Shown: piece after piece, positions 13,001 through 24,362 of the stretch | Numbering within the stretch: the stretch's first letter is position 1 | How the letters are laid out: every line of letters begins with the position of its first letter | Assembly (NCBI GenBank): GCA_019775845.1 | Contig: JADQAV010000021.1 | Coordinates: 62,001 to 126,000, forward strand | Direction of reading: 5' to 3' | From: Myrmaecium sp. VS I D KN 1 | Lineage: Eukaryota; Ascomycota; Dothideomycetes; Valsariales; Valsariaceae | Length of the DNA stretch: 64,000 bases | Made by a program: the position numbers and the translations under genes | Notes under the pieces: model-generated | The model's input: only the letters and a program-made list of their open reading frames with translations | The model's database searches: none | Told to the model about the DNA's origin: nothing

Positions 13001-14183
13001 ATATCGCTCCGCTCGCCATCAGGAAGAGCAGCAACATGAGCAATCCCGCCGATGATACCTCGACGCCCAGTCCGACCGTACGCCAATTCTCCAACGAAGG
13101 TCTCGCCCCTTCTGACGAGCCCTTTTCCAAGCCCGCTCCTAGACTCCCCGTCAAAGATGACACCGTCACCACCGCCGACACGGCCGACCCGCCTAGCAAA
13201 ACGGTCTCGAAGAAGAAGAGTCGCCTGTGGTTCACGCGCAGTCGTGACAACAGCGACAACACCAACATAGTCCGTGAGACCAGCACCGATGAGGAGCTGA
13301 CGGCGCTGCCGGAGATGCCGAAGCATGTCAGGCACGAGAGCAATGAGAGTTTCCCGATTCGCATCAAGAAAGGCGAGGGAGAGAAGCCGGAGAAGGTGGA
13401 GAAGCCGGAGAAGTCTCACGCGAAGAAAGGTGGTGTTCTGCGCTTTCTTCTGAGGAAGAAGGATCATAGTGAAGGTAGGTTGTCTCGGTTTGAGTTGTGC
13501 AGTGAGTTTGGCCTTGGGTTTTTTGTTACAGTCCTGCATTCCTCTTGTCCAGTCTTGTGGTGTTATCTGTCTTCGATGTGTGGAAAACGCTTCCATCGGC
13601 CTCATTCGCTAACTCCAATCCCTTCCATCTAGCAACCGAGCTCCCCACCCCCGAGCCTTCTTCCACCCTCACCAGCGCCGGCGACCGCTCCCCGCCCACC
13701 TCCAACAGCGCAACCAACTTCGAGCTCGGCGAGGTCGCCGACGGCAGCGCGACGGCCATCGACCACGCCGCCGAAACCAACTGGTTCGCGCGCTTCTTCC
13801 GCATCAAGCCGGCCACCAAGATCCTCTGCCTCGCCGTCGGCCGGGGCGACGCCCGCACCGCGATCGTGCGCCTCCTGCGCGAGTGGCGGCGGCACGGCAT
13901 CCGGGACGTCGTCTACGACCGGCGGACCAACGTGGTGCGGGCGCGCGTCGACAAAGCGAACCCGCTCCGGCTCCGCCCCGTCAGCTTCGTCGCGGAGCTG
14001 TTTGCGGTCCTCGAGCGGGGGCAGCGGGCCCGCCTGTGCCTGGCGCGCTTCACGCAGACGCGCGGCGCGGCGTCGAGTTTTCGGAAGGTGGTGGAGTGTT
14101 TGGAGGAAGAGCTGGCGCGCCGGGGGGCGCTGGTGGAGGATCCGAGGAGGCAGGCGTTGATGGTTGATGTTTTGAGGGCGTGA
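10066..14183 (+). CDS. GIN4: Gin4/Hsl1-type (NIM1 family) septin-associated Ser/Thr kinase
   Basis: Predicted exons are 10066-11441, 11493-13474 and 13633-14183, giving 1302 residues. The kinase domain spans about residues 115-400: glycine loop GKGGCS at 124, Lys in GAAK at 146, HRD at 258-260, DFG at 279 and an APE motif, all intact. A long Ser/Pro/Arg-rich region follows. The last 130 or so residues (from NWFARFFRIKP, about 1169) resemble the fungal KA1-like membrane-binding domain. In yeasts Gin4, Kcc4 and Hsl1 organise septins at the bud neck and link them to cell-cycle control; in moulds a role at septa and hyphal tips is expected. The ATG at 10066 is the first in frame; upstream codons are open but have no ATG. 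Intron 2 is fairly long (158 nt) and its acceptor was chosen because it restores a reading frame into the KA1 domain. The last exon is markedly GC-rich. Confidence 0.93.
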
Positions 14184-15368
14184 TTGATCCTGGAGCAAGG
14201 GGGTTGGGGGGGTTTCCTTTTGGCCGTTGGCCGTTGGCCTATGGGTGATGAGCGTACGTACGAGTAGGAGTTGATCTTTCTGTCCTGGCTTGTCCTTGCA
14301 TTCACGCACGAAGAGGCGAAAAGGAGGAGGGGAACTTCTTCATGGATGAACAACACCCCCTTCCCCCCATGTCTCGTCCTTTCCGGGGAACGAACACACA
14401 CTCTTTGCCCCCCCTCCCCTAAAAGCTATCCCGCGTTTCCCTTCCCTTCTCTCTTCTTCTTCCGGCGAGGATAATAATAGTAATCATGACGAAGAAGAAG
14501 GGAAAGGATAGAGAGAGACAAAAAGGCAAAGGCAGAGGCATTCGATCGAATGTATTGTACTTATAGCTTCAGAGAAAGGAAAAGAAAACAAGAAGAAAGA
14601 ATCACAGCATCCCCCTTTCTCCGCTTTACCACCGTTGCTCGCGTTTCTGTGGGACTTGCGCTTTTAGGTTTTGGATTCCTGCTCTTTTTTTTTTTTTTTC
14701 TTCTTTTTTCGGTTGATGGGACGGACGGTCTGTTTCTTTGGGTTTTATGTTGGGTGTTGGTTGGTAGGTGGGCTGGGACAGAAAGGAGGAAAGGGTGGGT
14801 TATCTACGTATGTAGAGAGGCGATGTTGAATGCGATCAATAAGGGAGGAAGGAAGAAAAGAGAAAAGAGAGCTCTTTAAGGGAAGGGCGCATGGAAATCG
14901 AACATGTATTAGTAGGTTCATCAGACTCGCTGCGGAATATACCCACCTTCTATAGCTCGCCGTAGTCACAAGGAGAGAATCCTCGCACACTTCAATCCAT
15001 CATCGATTTTGCAAACAGGAAAACCATCTCTTTTTTCAGACTTGATTCAGTTGTTCTCATGGTGCATGCAAGAAGCCAGCCCGAAAAAAAAGACATCTGC
15101 ATTTCCCTTCTTCGCACGCGCGCACGGACCGACTAATCTATGTGTACACATTCTCAAGAGAGGTGTTCGGGGGGATGAAGAAAGAGGAGGTGGAAAGGGG
15201 ATGGCGAAGTAAGACAGAGAGAGAGATACGATCCGTTCATCACAAGATATCTGGTTTTACAAGAAAGCCCAGGCCCAGGCCCAGGGGCGGGGGAGGGAGG
15301 CATGTGACGCAGAAAAGGGGAAGGTGAATGAGATTTCTTTTTGTTTTCGACCACTTTTTCCCAGACGT
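14184..15368. other. Convergent 3' intergenic region
   Basis: This lies between the stop codons of the kinase (+) and ATP synthase subunit d (-). It is low-complexity, with poly-T around 14684-14700 and purine-rich patches, consistent with two 3' UTRs. I see no gene in it. Confidence 0.7.
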
Positions 15369-16204
15369 CTACACGGCGGAAAGGTTGCCGAATTTCTCCT
15401 ATGGGGGTGTTAGCGGGAGGGGGGTTCCTGTACCCGTGGGAGGCAGGGGGACGGAAACGTACGTGGTAGCCGGGGACGTTCCAGCGGCCCTTGGAAACGA
15501 GCTGGGAGGTGTACTCGTCGACCTTGGGCTGAGCAGCGGCGACCTCGTCCTGTTTGATTGAAGCAATTTCCGTTAGCGAAACTCCTGTCTTTTGATGGAT
15601 ACGGGCGACCCAACGCGATCTCCAGCTCTCGCGTTCGTATCCGGGGAAAGGGTAGTGTACGCACCACGGTGAGCTCCTCGAACGGCCTGGCCTCCTGGAT
15701 GTTCTGGAGGGTCTTCTCCAGCTCCTTCAGCTCCTTGTCGACGAGGGTCTTGGTCTCCTCGGCGGAGCGGAGGGCCTGCGCCTCGAAGGCCTCGATGGCC
15801 TTGATCTGCCGGCCGACGTCGTAGGTCGCGGGCTTGAACGCCTTGAACTGCTTCTCGATCTCGTCGACGACCTGCTGGTTCTTGAGGACGGAGCGGTAGT
15901 GGGCGAAGTCGACGGTCTGGGCTTGCTCGGAAAGGAGCTGCACCTTGCGGCGGGCGTCATCGTTGCGCTTCTTGAAGGCCTGCAGGGCGGCGACGGTGTT
16001 GCCCTTGATGCCGAGCTGGGACCCAAGGCGGGTCCAGTCAATCTTGAGAGCGGCGCTGCGCTGTTGGAAAATGGCAGGTTAGCTGCGAGTTCGGAAAGTC
16101 AAGGAGACGGGATTGCCGGGAGGCATAGTCGGAAGCGCAGCGATTGTGATTTGCGAGCGGTCTATAGGGCTCAACGGAGGGATCAAGCTTACTCCAACTG
16201 CCAT
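15369..16204 (-). CDS. ATP7: Mitochondrial F1Fo ATP synthase subunit d
   Basis: Four exons, read on the minus strand: 16193-16204 (only MAVG), 15665-16060, 15463-15549 and 15369-15398, giving 174 residues, the usual fungal length. The protein runs [17 protein letters not shown] near the start, a long charged helical centre with [20 protein letters not shown], and ends EKFGNLSAV. Subunit d is part of the peripheral stalk that holds F1 against the Fo motor at the inner membrane. The split of the first four codons into a tiny exon fits the family, and every junction has GT-AG ends and keeps the frame. Introns are 132, 115 and 64 nt. A perfect E-box palindrome lies 96 bp upstream of the start codon (separate entry). 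Confidence 0.96.
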
Positions 16205-16641
16205 GGTGATGTCTGTGGTGCTGAAGGGAGTGAGGAGGTGATACCGGGGAATGGTTGAGGTCGGCTTCGCTGAAGTTCGGATCTCAGGAACTTGGACCGG
16301 TCACGTGACTAGCGTGGGGATCTGCGGGATATGCCTGCACCACCAAACACATCAGAGCAGCCGAGTAACATAGAGCACCAGAGGAGTAACACTTTCTGCT
16401 TATCACTTCAGAGAACAGGTTTTTGTATGCGAGAGAAGCCTTTTACGCATTTAGTCATACTCCATGCGCTAGTAATTTTAATACTGAGAGTCGAATTAAG
16501 ATACATGGCTTTTCCGTGGACCCCGCCGCTAATGCCAGAGTATCTGCAATTCCCCTACGCGAAAGAGTAACCTCATGAGACGAGGCGACCAGCCGGCCAA
16601 CGCTCCCGACAGGGACCTGCGGACTCGGTTTGTTCCATGGC
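16205..16641. other. Promoter of ATP7 and 3' region of NAC alpha
   Basis: This spacer holds the ATP7 promoter and the 3' flank of the next minus-strand gene. An E-box palindrome at 16300-16309 is the only clear site. The stretch 16330-16560 is AT-richer and shows no gene. Confidence 0.6.
16295..16315 (-). promoter_or_regulatory. E-box palindrome with adjacent CTAGCG, ATP7 promoter
   Basis: The ten bases at 16300-16309 are the perfect palindrome GTCACGTGAC, directly followed by TAGCG. Read toward ATP7 this is CGCTAGTCACGTGACC, ending about 96 nt before the ATG. TCACGTGA is the classic site of Cbf1-like bHLH factors. A closely matching composite lies in front of RPR2 at 47734. Confidence 0.6.
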
Positions 16642-17448
16642 CTATATCGACAAGCTCATGATGGCGTTGACGATATCCATCTCGTTCTCTCTGAGAGCCT
16701 TGACGGCCTTCTTCCTGGAAACGCTGGCCTGCTGCATGACAAGCTCGATATCCTTGGCCTCGATGCCAGTCTCATCGACCTCCTCACCATCATCCTCTTC
16801 TTCCTCCTCCTTCTTGGCCTCGGCCTCCGGAGCCTTGCCCTTGTCGCCGTGGTCGTGGCCAGCGTGATCGTGGCCAGCGGCCTCGGCAGCGGCGAGCTGC
16901 TGAGCAGCGGCGGTCTGAGCCTGGGAGTTCAGGTCCTCGATCTTGGCCTCACCGAAGATGCTGCTCGAGCATTAGTATGACTTCAACTGAGGTGGAACCC
17001 ATACGTGACGTACATGTAGGTGTTGGAGGAGGGGGACTTGTAAACATCGGGGTTGTTGATGACGAAGAGGATCTATCAAGAGCCGTTAGGTTTGGTCATT
17101 TGCAACTTGCGAACTGCGGTCGATGCGACGTAGACGCTGTGTAGCTTCCCATCTGAGGGTAGTACACAACCACCATGAAGCTCGTGAAGTTCGCTTCTAT
17201 TGGCCATCACTCACGTTCTTGGGCCTCCTGAGGGTGACGCGGGTGATTCCCTCGATGTGCTTCAAGCCAAGCTTAGCAATGGCCTTCCTGGCCTTCTTCT
17301 CGTTGCGCGAGTGAACGGCAACAGAAGAGCCAGCGGGGATTGCGGTCTCGCCAGCCTCAGCCTCGGACTCGGAGGAGGATTCCTCCTCGACCTCGGCGAC
17401 CTTCTTCTCGGCCTCGTCAGGGAGTTCTTCAATGCGCGGGTTCGACAT
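16642..17448 (-). CDS. EGD2: Nascent polypeptide-associated complex subunit alpha
   Basis: Three exons on the minus strand: 17215-17448, 17014-17072 and 16642-16960, giving 203 residues. An acidic N-terminus (residues 1-40) is followed by the NAC domain (about 48-115, with [19 protein letters not shown] and [14 protein letters not shown]). A linker contains the His/Asp-rich [14 protein letters not shown] and an acidic block. A C-terminal UBA domain ends with [11 protein letters not shown] alpha pairs with the beta subunit at the ribosomal tunnel exit, shields nascent chains and helps sort proteins away from wrong membranes. The start at MSNPR was preferred over an open upstream extension because it matches the family N-terminus. 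Introns are 142 and 53 nt. Confidence 0.96.
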
Positions 17449-17904
17449 TTTGCGGGGTGTTGTTGGGTATGCAGAAATGTGTGGTCGTTGAGGTGAGCGG
17501 GCCAAGACGTTTTGGCGGGTTGTGGGCGAACTGCGGATTTTAGGCGAGGTACAACAACGTCAGGCAGGCGCCGCATCGTCAAAGCAGCAGCAATTCATGC
17601 GATAATTTTGATGGAAATACGCAGAAACACGTCATGAAAACATTGCATTATTTTGGGGATATTTGCTGATCATTTGATACAGTTCACTGATGTTTGAGGC
17701 ATCCGCTTGAACATTATTTGCCCCCAGAAGCCCGCACTTGCACCATTCTCAGCATGGAAGCCCAACCTGAAATCCCTTGTTCCGGTTCATATGCTGTAGG
17801 ATGAAGCTAGAAACGCTAATGGAAGGAAATAAACCTTTTCCAGCATCATGCCTGATCAACTCCTCAAAGCCCATTTCGACAGACCTCCAACACCTTCACC
17901 GCAT
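17449..17904. other. Spacer between NAC alpha promoter and L14 3' end
   Basis: The stretch contains the presumed EGD2 promoter and the 3' UTR of the L14 gene. It is moderately AT-rich at 17590-17700. No open frame of note and no RNA gene was recognised. Confidence 0.6.
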
Positions 17905-18551
17905 CTATGCCGCAGCGCGAACCTTGGCAAGGCTCTTCTTGACCTGGAAGGAGGCCTAAATTCAGACATATTAGCTTCCGTATGAACCACGCGGATCAAT
18001 CCAAGCCGTATGCGACAGAATTCGCCCATATCACTGAATCGAGAGCCCCGGAAAATATTAACCCACCTGCTTCCTGAGCCTCAAGACCTTGAACCTCTCG
18101 AAGTCGTTGAGCTGCCTGCGCTTCTGGATCCTGGCACGGCCCTGAGCCCAAGCAGAGCTCTCGAACTTCTTCTCGACCTCAGCCTTCTCCCACTTGGCCT
18201 TGAGGGCAGCGTGGCCGACACCGCGGGGAACCTTGTCGATGACGATGGGAGTGAGGGAGACGTGAGCGAGGGCGGCGGAGTGGCGGGGAACGACCTTCTC
18301 GGCGGCCGAGTTGGGACCCTCGACAAGCACCTATTGCATGCGTGTTAACCTCCACAATCCTCAATTCTCTGGATAGACTCGTCTTCTGTGAATCTGTTGG
18401 TCGGTTCGGAGTTCGTGCAACGTACGCGCTTGTGGTCGATGATCTCAACGATGGCAGCGATGCGGCCGGCGTAGGGACCAGTGGAGAAGAGAACGACACG
18501 GCCCTGCTCGACCAGTCTCCATTGGCTTGCGGTAATGTCGGCGTCACCCAT
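17905..18551 (-). CDS. RPL14: 60S ribosomal protein L14 (eL14)
   Basis: Three exons on the minus strand: 18426-18551, 18067-18330 and 17905-17955, giving 146 residues. The N-terminus [20 protein letters not shown] and the KOW-like segment [20 protein letters not shown] are typical of eL14. The basic C-terminal half ([20 protein letters not shown]) and the tail [12 protein letters not shown] complete the family. It is a structural protein of the large cytosolic ribosomal subunit. Introns are 95 and 111 nt, both GT-AG and frame-keeping. The leader also carries a probable intron (separate entry), common for fungal ribosomal protein genes. It lies head-to-tail with NAC alpha, another ribosome-linked gene. 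Confidence 0.96.
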
Positions 18552-18565
18552 TTTGACGGTTCTGT

Positions 18566-18623
18566 CTGTCGCTCGTGTTAGAAAGTGTATTCGGCAAAAA
18601 GTCGTGGTTGTGCGTGAACATAC
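18566..18623 (-). other. Probable 5' UTR intron of RPL14
   Basis: Read on the minus strand the segment begins GTATGT, has CTAAC (complement of 18577-18581) about a dozen bases before the end, and finishes CAG, 14 bases before the start codon. It is 58 nt long and so fits the local intron size. Inferred from signals only. Confidence 0.6.
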
Positions 18624-19539
18624 GATCGCTAAATGGAGAAGGTTAGTTGGAGGTTGCTGAAGGTCGAGATATCGTCTGTCGCTGAAGAACTCGGGAGTGT
18701 GGGTGTTGCAAATTGTGTGGGCGGATGCACGGGATTGCCAAGCCCCAAGCGAGGACCTCGTCGAACATTTTCCTTTATGTCCGACCAACCCTGAACTTTT
18801 CTCCTACAACATCCAAGTTTCCTCCTCAACATTCGCCAAATACCTTCCCTTCAGCAGCAATGCATGCGCTGTGGGAGTTCTCATCATGAACCAAATAAGC
18901 TGCTTAGCACGAGGAAGCTTTCGGAGATTGTCTGCACAAGATGCAGCTGCCCCTTCACGCTCATATAGCTAACAAGCAGGAGATGGATTTTGCAAAGTCT
19001 TCGCCCAGTCAAGAGTACGTCAAAAAGCCTCCCATTCTTTCTGTTTCTCATGATGTTATAATTTGCGATTGACTGCAATGACCGGAGACCCTCGCCGGGG
19101 TCTCTTAACGGCTTTGCAGCTATGATATTCAATTCTTACATATTCTGAACCTGTACCTTCTTTCCATATTTTTGAAGCGACACTTGGTGTAGCGAGAGTG
19201 TGCTAACGTCAAGAAGTTTACTCATGCAGCCCAACTCAGATCTATCGTTGATCTTCTACAAAGGTAAGGCATACCTCTCTCTCATACCACTCCATGCAGG
19301 TCTCCCCCCTGTCCAATGATTAAAACTCTATGCACTAGATAGTAGATGAGCTTCGGCCATGAGTGTTTACACCAAGATCACTGAGGACATTCACCCATCA
19401 TCTCATTGCACAGTATTCTTCTCAATAGTTGCTAACTGGCTAAAAGTCGTCTAGGTATGCTGTATACGTACTTTCAGTGGATACATAGTCGTCCATTGTT
19501 TCATCATAATCAATATAATTGTTATCTTTTTAATGGTTT
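18624..19539. other. RPL14 promoter and F-box gene 3' flank
   Basis: 18624-18840 is the likely RPL14 promoter and leader. 18850-19539 is AT-richer than average and holds no supported gene; a short minus-strand frame at 18884-19132 has no family features. Confidence 0.55.
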
Positions 19540-20691
19540 TCATTCTTCTTTTGTCAAGCCCAGTCTATACTCAGGGCAATGTTCCTTTATCCATTCTGTG
19601 AAACATGATCTGGGTTCCGAATTCTCATCAGCATGACTCGCTCGCTCTGCAACTATCAGCAGCCCTCGTAACCACTTTCCCTCTGGGTTTCCACGTGCTC
19701 TTTCTCGTTCAAGCCAGGACCAAACGTCGGGGCTAAACCAGTCAAGTTCATTGTGCCGGAGGATCGCTTGGGAGACCAGCTCGCAAAGTATTGACTTGTT
19801 AAAATCTGCTTCCTCTACAGCTGCACGGAGCATCTCGTCAGTCGGCGCAATGCCGAGATTTCGCCCACGCAGTAAGACAGCGACGGCGTTTGCGTTGCCT
19901 TCCCGGATGGCGTCGAGTATGCCCCTTTTGGCAACTTCTCCTGAAGATGTATTCTCCCAGTCAATGCCAGCGCCTAGCGAGCCCAAGAAATACAACAGGA
20001 GCGTCTTTTCCCTCGTCCATGGACCCCGAAGAAGCTTATCAGGGATCCGAGCCCCTTCCAACAGCTTCAGATATTCCGGAACGGGAAGCGGCAGTCCATC
20101 CATCGGAAAGCTTTCCGGTTTACTGAAGTCAAGACTGGTGCTTTCGATCACGTTCTCAAGGCCAACCTCGGACCGCAATTGACCCAGCGTGCCTGGCGAG
20201 CCTCTTCCAGAGTCACTGATGAGCGCTTCGCGAGCTTTCTGTGCAAACCGCAGAAAGAAAGGAAAGGTGAAAAACTTGCAGGCGAGAACCTCGGACTGCA
20301 GCTTGACCCATGGCGCTGTCGACTCGTCTTCGGCCGTTCGATAAAGCGGCCCTTCCCAATGAAGCGAACGTAGAGCGAACTTCATGCAGACATGCTCTGA
20401 AGAAAGCTTGGAGGCTAGAGTCCGTGAGGAACGTGGAAGTGATACGTTCATCGTCTCAAGGAAGATTTTCTGGAGGATCTCAACCGGTAGTTTCTCGAGT
20501 GGTGATAGGTCTCGCAGCGTTTTGTGACGTTTCCGGGGCGGTTGCCCTGCCCGCTGGAGTTGCGAGGCTGTGAATGGCGTAACGGACGCGGTGGATGACC
20601 GGGTGGACCCTGGTCTTCGGCGGTGATTTTTTTGCTTGCCTTTGTTGTCGCGCGATTTGCGACCTCGAATTCTGATCGGAGTAAGATCCAT
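19540..20691 (-). CDS. F-box domain protein, fungal, function unknown
   Basis: A single uninterrupted frame of 383 residues. The first 60 residues are basic (RIRGRKSRDNKGKQKNHRRR), like a nuclear localisation stretch. An F-box signature follows at about 62-105 (LSPLEKLPVEILQKIFLETM). The remainder is mixed alpha-helical sequence with no repeats I recognise; residues 240-300 (DAIREGNANAVAVLLRGRNL) look ankyrin-like in spacing but only for one unit. F-box proteins normally link a target to Skp1-cullin ubiquitin ligases; the target here is unknown. The ATG at 20691 is the first in frame. It shares a 314-bp divergent promoter with the nucleoporin gene. Confidence 0.8.
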   Translation of the reverse strand: MDLTPIRIRGRKSRDNKGKQKNHRRRPGSTRSSTASVTPFTASQLQRAGQPPRKRHKTLRDLSPLEKLPVEILQKIFLETMNVSLPRSSRTLASKLSSEHVCMKFALRSLHWEGPLYRTAEDESTAPWVKLQSEVLACKFFTFPFFLRFAQKAREALISDSGRGSPGTLGQLRSEVGLENVIESTSLDFSKPESFPMDGLPLPVPEYLKLLEGARIPDKLLRGPWTREKTLLLYFLGSLGAGIDWENTSSGEVAKRGILDAIREGNANAVAVLLRGRNLGIAPTDEMLRAAVEEADFNKSILCELVSQAILRHNELDWFSPDVWSWLERERARGNPEGKWLRGLLIVAERASHADENSEPRSCFTEWIKEHCPEYRLGLTKEE

Positions 20692-21005
20692 TGTGACGAC
20701 CTCCGGTCCACGACCGCAATGGCAGTGTACTGTAAGAATATTGCGATATCAGGACATCAGTTCAATATCGGCGTGAATTGTGCGATCGAGCTGGTGCGCC
20801 CCTCCGGGCTTGCCACTGATTTCGGGAGTGACGGATTCCAAGACCCCGGGCGCCCGTAGGGCTGTTCTCGGCGAAACCTTCACCCGCCGGTTTGCCCCGT
20901 TCGGCCATTCCATTGTTTTGAAGCTCAGACTATTGTTCAAAAGTCCGTACAGGAGCATCTCCACGCAACTCCACCTCTCTGGTACCTCCTACCACAGTCG
21001 CAGAG
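20692..21005. promoter_or_regulatory. Divergent promoter, F-box gene / NUP53-like gene
   Basis: The 314 bp between two start codons that point away from each other must carry both promoters and leaders. I see no clear TATA box or palindrome; the right-hand 60 bp is C/A-rich like a leader. Confidence 0.6.
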
Positions 21006-22412
21006 ATGAACAACATTCGGGACAGAGGCGGGATGCAGGTGCATGCTGTGCCTGAGTCGGAGAGAGCTTACGACTCTTCAGGCCGACAACTACCCTGGGG
21101 CTTCGAATATGCGGAGTGAGTGCAAGCCAGTATTCTTCGTCCAGTAACCTTAGCTGACAAGTTTCCAAGCTCCGAGCACAACCAGAGGCGCATACCGGAA
21201 GAGCGTGGGCCCTTCGGAAAGTCTACTCGACGACGTGGTCTGTCTCGCAGCAAGACGGCGACGCCCGCGCGCAAGGAAGATTCAACCCAGCTTGAGAATG
21301 CGCGAGTCATCGATGAGATTTTCAACAGTTTCAAGGAGGACAAGAAGCAGGAAGACACACATCAGCGGAGACAGTCGGTTGCAGCTGGCGTGCTGCCTGG
21401 CTCTAATGCAGCTGCAGATAACACCGTCGCAGCTCCCACGTCGCAAACCCCCGTCGTACAAGAACCGACCGAAGTGATACTGTACGGCTTTGGTAGCGAC
21501 TTTCAGTGGGCGGCCATTGAGTTTTACGAGCGCGTATCCAATGGTATCATTTATGAGGACTACGACCGCCACCCTCCTCACTCGAAATACAACCTGTCAC
21601 TCTCCCTCAGCCGCGCCACCGCACAACGCACCCTCTCCCAAGCCGCGCTCCGCAAGAAGAATCAGTGGGTCGGGGGCGAACACTGGATCAAGGTCACGTT
21701 CGACTCTCCGCAGGCTGCTGAGCTTGCATGCCACTATTCTCCACATAACATACAAGGCTACGTCGTATACGCGGAGCGTTACCGGGGCACGGGTCCTAAG
21801 GAAGACGTTGCCTTCCCCGTGAGCCGCGATGCCGGGGCCAGCAGTGCGACTATCTCTCCGACCTCATCCCATACGCTGCAAGCGCAGCAGCTTCAAACCG
21901 GTCACTTCGCCGTCCCCTCCACCTCCACCGTCTCCATTCCTTCCTCTACCACTACGACCGCGACCGCCTCATCAGCAACCGCAACCGCAACCGCGGTTGT
22001 AAATACCCCACGCGCTTCCCACGCTCCTGAACCATTCGCTCCATCTATTCCCGGTCAACTCGACCTCGACCTCCCCGACCACTTCGGCAGCGCTCACGCC
22101 GGTGCCGCCACCGCCGTCTCCCCGCGATCCCAGCTGCGCAACCGGCCGCCCCGAATCCCCGGCGCCAAGCGGGCGGAGCTGCTCCCGGCCGAGATGGCCC
22201 TGCTGCCGGTGACGCCGCGGTGGCAGCAGACGTTCGCGAGCATCCCGCTGCTCGGCATGCTGTTCGGCAGCGGGGGCGAGGTGATCGGGAACGAGGTGCC
22301 GCGGAGGGAGGACGGCAGCTTCGACTGGGACCGCGCGAGCTGGTATTGGCGGCTGTGGGCGCTGCTGGAGCGGTGGACGGGCATGGATTTGCTGGGTGGG
22401 AAGGAGGAGTGA
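21006..22412 (+). CDS. NUP53: Nup53/Nup35-type nucleoporin with Mppn RRM
   Basis: Exons 21006-21115 and 21170-22412 (intron 54 nt) give 450 residues. The N-terminus is followed by GPFGKSTRRRGLSRSK and a helix IDEIFNSFKEDKKQ. The Nup53/35/40 RRM-like domain spans about residues 138-235, beginning EVILYGFGSDFQWAAIEFYE and including HWIKVTFDSPQAAELACHYS. A Ser/Thr/Ala-rich linker follows. The C-terminus, WYWRLWALLERWTGMDLLGG, is a tryptophan-rich amphipathic helix, as in Nup53 proteins that bind and bend the nuclear membrane. The family sits in the inner ring of the nuclear pore, binding Nup155- and Nup93-type partners. The start was chosen because the short first exon splices in frame and begins after a typical C/A-rich leader. 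Confidence 0.9.
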
Positions 22413-24362
22413 GTGATCATGTCTGATGTGAAGGAAAGAAGACAAGGACAATTGAGGTGCGCGACGGGAAGGCTGGTGATCTTTTCAAAAAGAAATTGGT
22501 ATTCTGGAGTTTTTTTCTTTTCTTTGGTGAGGTTACGGCAGGATGCCTAGGCGACAGGCGGGGGATAGGAACATGAGCCTTGCACTTTCTTTTTCATGGG
22601 AGGCTTCTCATCTTGCATGTACTGGCATCGGGTTACTGGCATCTGGCGTCTATACTTTGTATGTTTTTTTTATTTCCCTATTTTCTTGGAAGAGGATCAG
22701 ACTCGCTGGATACGGTGCTGTATGAAGTGGGAGGTGTGAGCTGCAAGGAAGACGTGTAGTGAATTTTTCGGGGGATACGAGCGGACGTCATGCCCTTGGT
22801 GTTGACTCCATCAATCCATCCGTCGTGATTTACGAGACCAAGGAGGCTTCAAATGCAAGTATACAGACTATATCAAGTCATGCGACTGCAAGAGATGCTG
22901 TCGAATGCACTCATCACAACACGTGTGTGCCCGATGACCTCAGCAGGAGAGACATTTCCTTGGTGTCGTGGGGAGAGAGGGGGGTGGTGACGTTCAAGTA
23001 TGCAGGTAGACGGCACTCAGATCGGGGCTAAGCGGGCAAGAGAGGCTTGCTCCCGACGATGCGGATGAGAAAGTGGCTTGAGGAGGTCGCGGACAGCGGG
23101 CAATCCTCCAGTTGCAATGCTAACCCGGAATGGCCCCCGAAACCTACCTAGAGGAATGGTGAACGGGGGCTTGGCAATGTTATCTCCCTGGGGGAAACCG
23201 GCGCATGCCTTGTTTTTGGCTCGTCAAGCATATTTCATTCCTTAAGTATATTTAATATTCACTCGTTAACCGGACGCCCGGCGACGTCTGCCAGACCGCC
23301 GCCCCGGGAAGAAGCTAGACGAACCTCAAGCGATTCTCCTTTCCAGTACTATTTACACGATATATACCTGAACACCCAAAGGAGGCCCGTCCATACCGTA
23401 CCGCCGACCGTTCTCCACTCCCCTCCCGCCCGTAGACGCCCCTCCACCGTGCCGGAGTGGAACCGGAGTGCCGCTGTCCAACAGCCAAGACAGCCGTGAG
23501 CACCTATCACTGCTACTCCAGTACTTTCACTGCCGCTGCATACCTCACAGCAGGTACCGGTAGTAGTGGTGGTCGTAGTACGCTGTACCAGGAAGCGGCG
23601 CTCGGGCGTCCCGTTGTCCTTCGTTGACCAGGTCCTCCACCTCCACTGCCACTGCCACTTCCGCACTGCTCCGGCCTTTCACTTCTCAATCTCTCCGTCG
23701 CCCGGCCCCCCGTCTCCCCTCGTTCACCCCCCCTTGTCTTCTGCCCGTCTGCTCGCCCATCCTCACCCCTCTCTTTCCACACCCGCGCAACCACACCGGT
23801 ACCTCTTTGACTACCTACTGTCGCTCCTTCGTCATCCTACCTTGAACGTTCCTCCCCGGTCTTTTCCACCGGTTACTTCTCCCTTCACTCTTTGTCTTCC
23901 CTTCCTTCCTCTCCCACCAACATCCTCTTCACGTCTGCTCCGCTGCGGAGAATGGTGTTCTCACCCCCGGCCGCCGTTTGACACGTTCGATTGCTTGAGC
24001 GGAACTGCGGAACCACAGATCTCTTCCGGGAAACAAAGACACCAAGACTCCCCCATCACCGCGGAATCCTCGACCGCGCCATCTCACCACCCCTCACCAT
24101 ACCATCTCCTGGTCCTCTTCTAACCGCCGGAGAAACCACCGCGCTTCGCCTCGCAAGCATCCTCATCCGCCATCTCCGTCGCCCAACGCGCCTGGTCGAA
24201 CGTCGGTTTTTCCGGGACCTTGAATACCTGAGCTTAAAAAGTGGTCCCATACCAGCGGCATTCCCACCACCTCCACCCGTCCCTTTTCCAGACCCTTGAA
24301 ACCATCGGTACTCCACCATCCGACTCCGAAAACCCTCTTACGGGGCCGCCATCAATAACAAG
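22413..24362. other. Intergenic region with pyrimidine-rich leader of the Flc gene
   Basis: 22413-23300 shows no gene. 23560-24360 is strongly pyrimidine-rich on the plus strand and reads as promoter plus a long leader of the TRP-like gene. Open frames here are low-complexity Pro/Ser/Leu translations. Confidence 0.6.
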
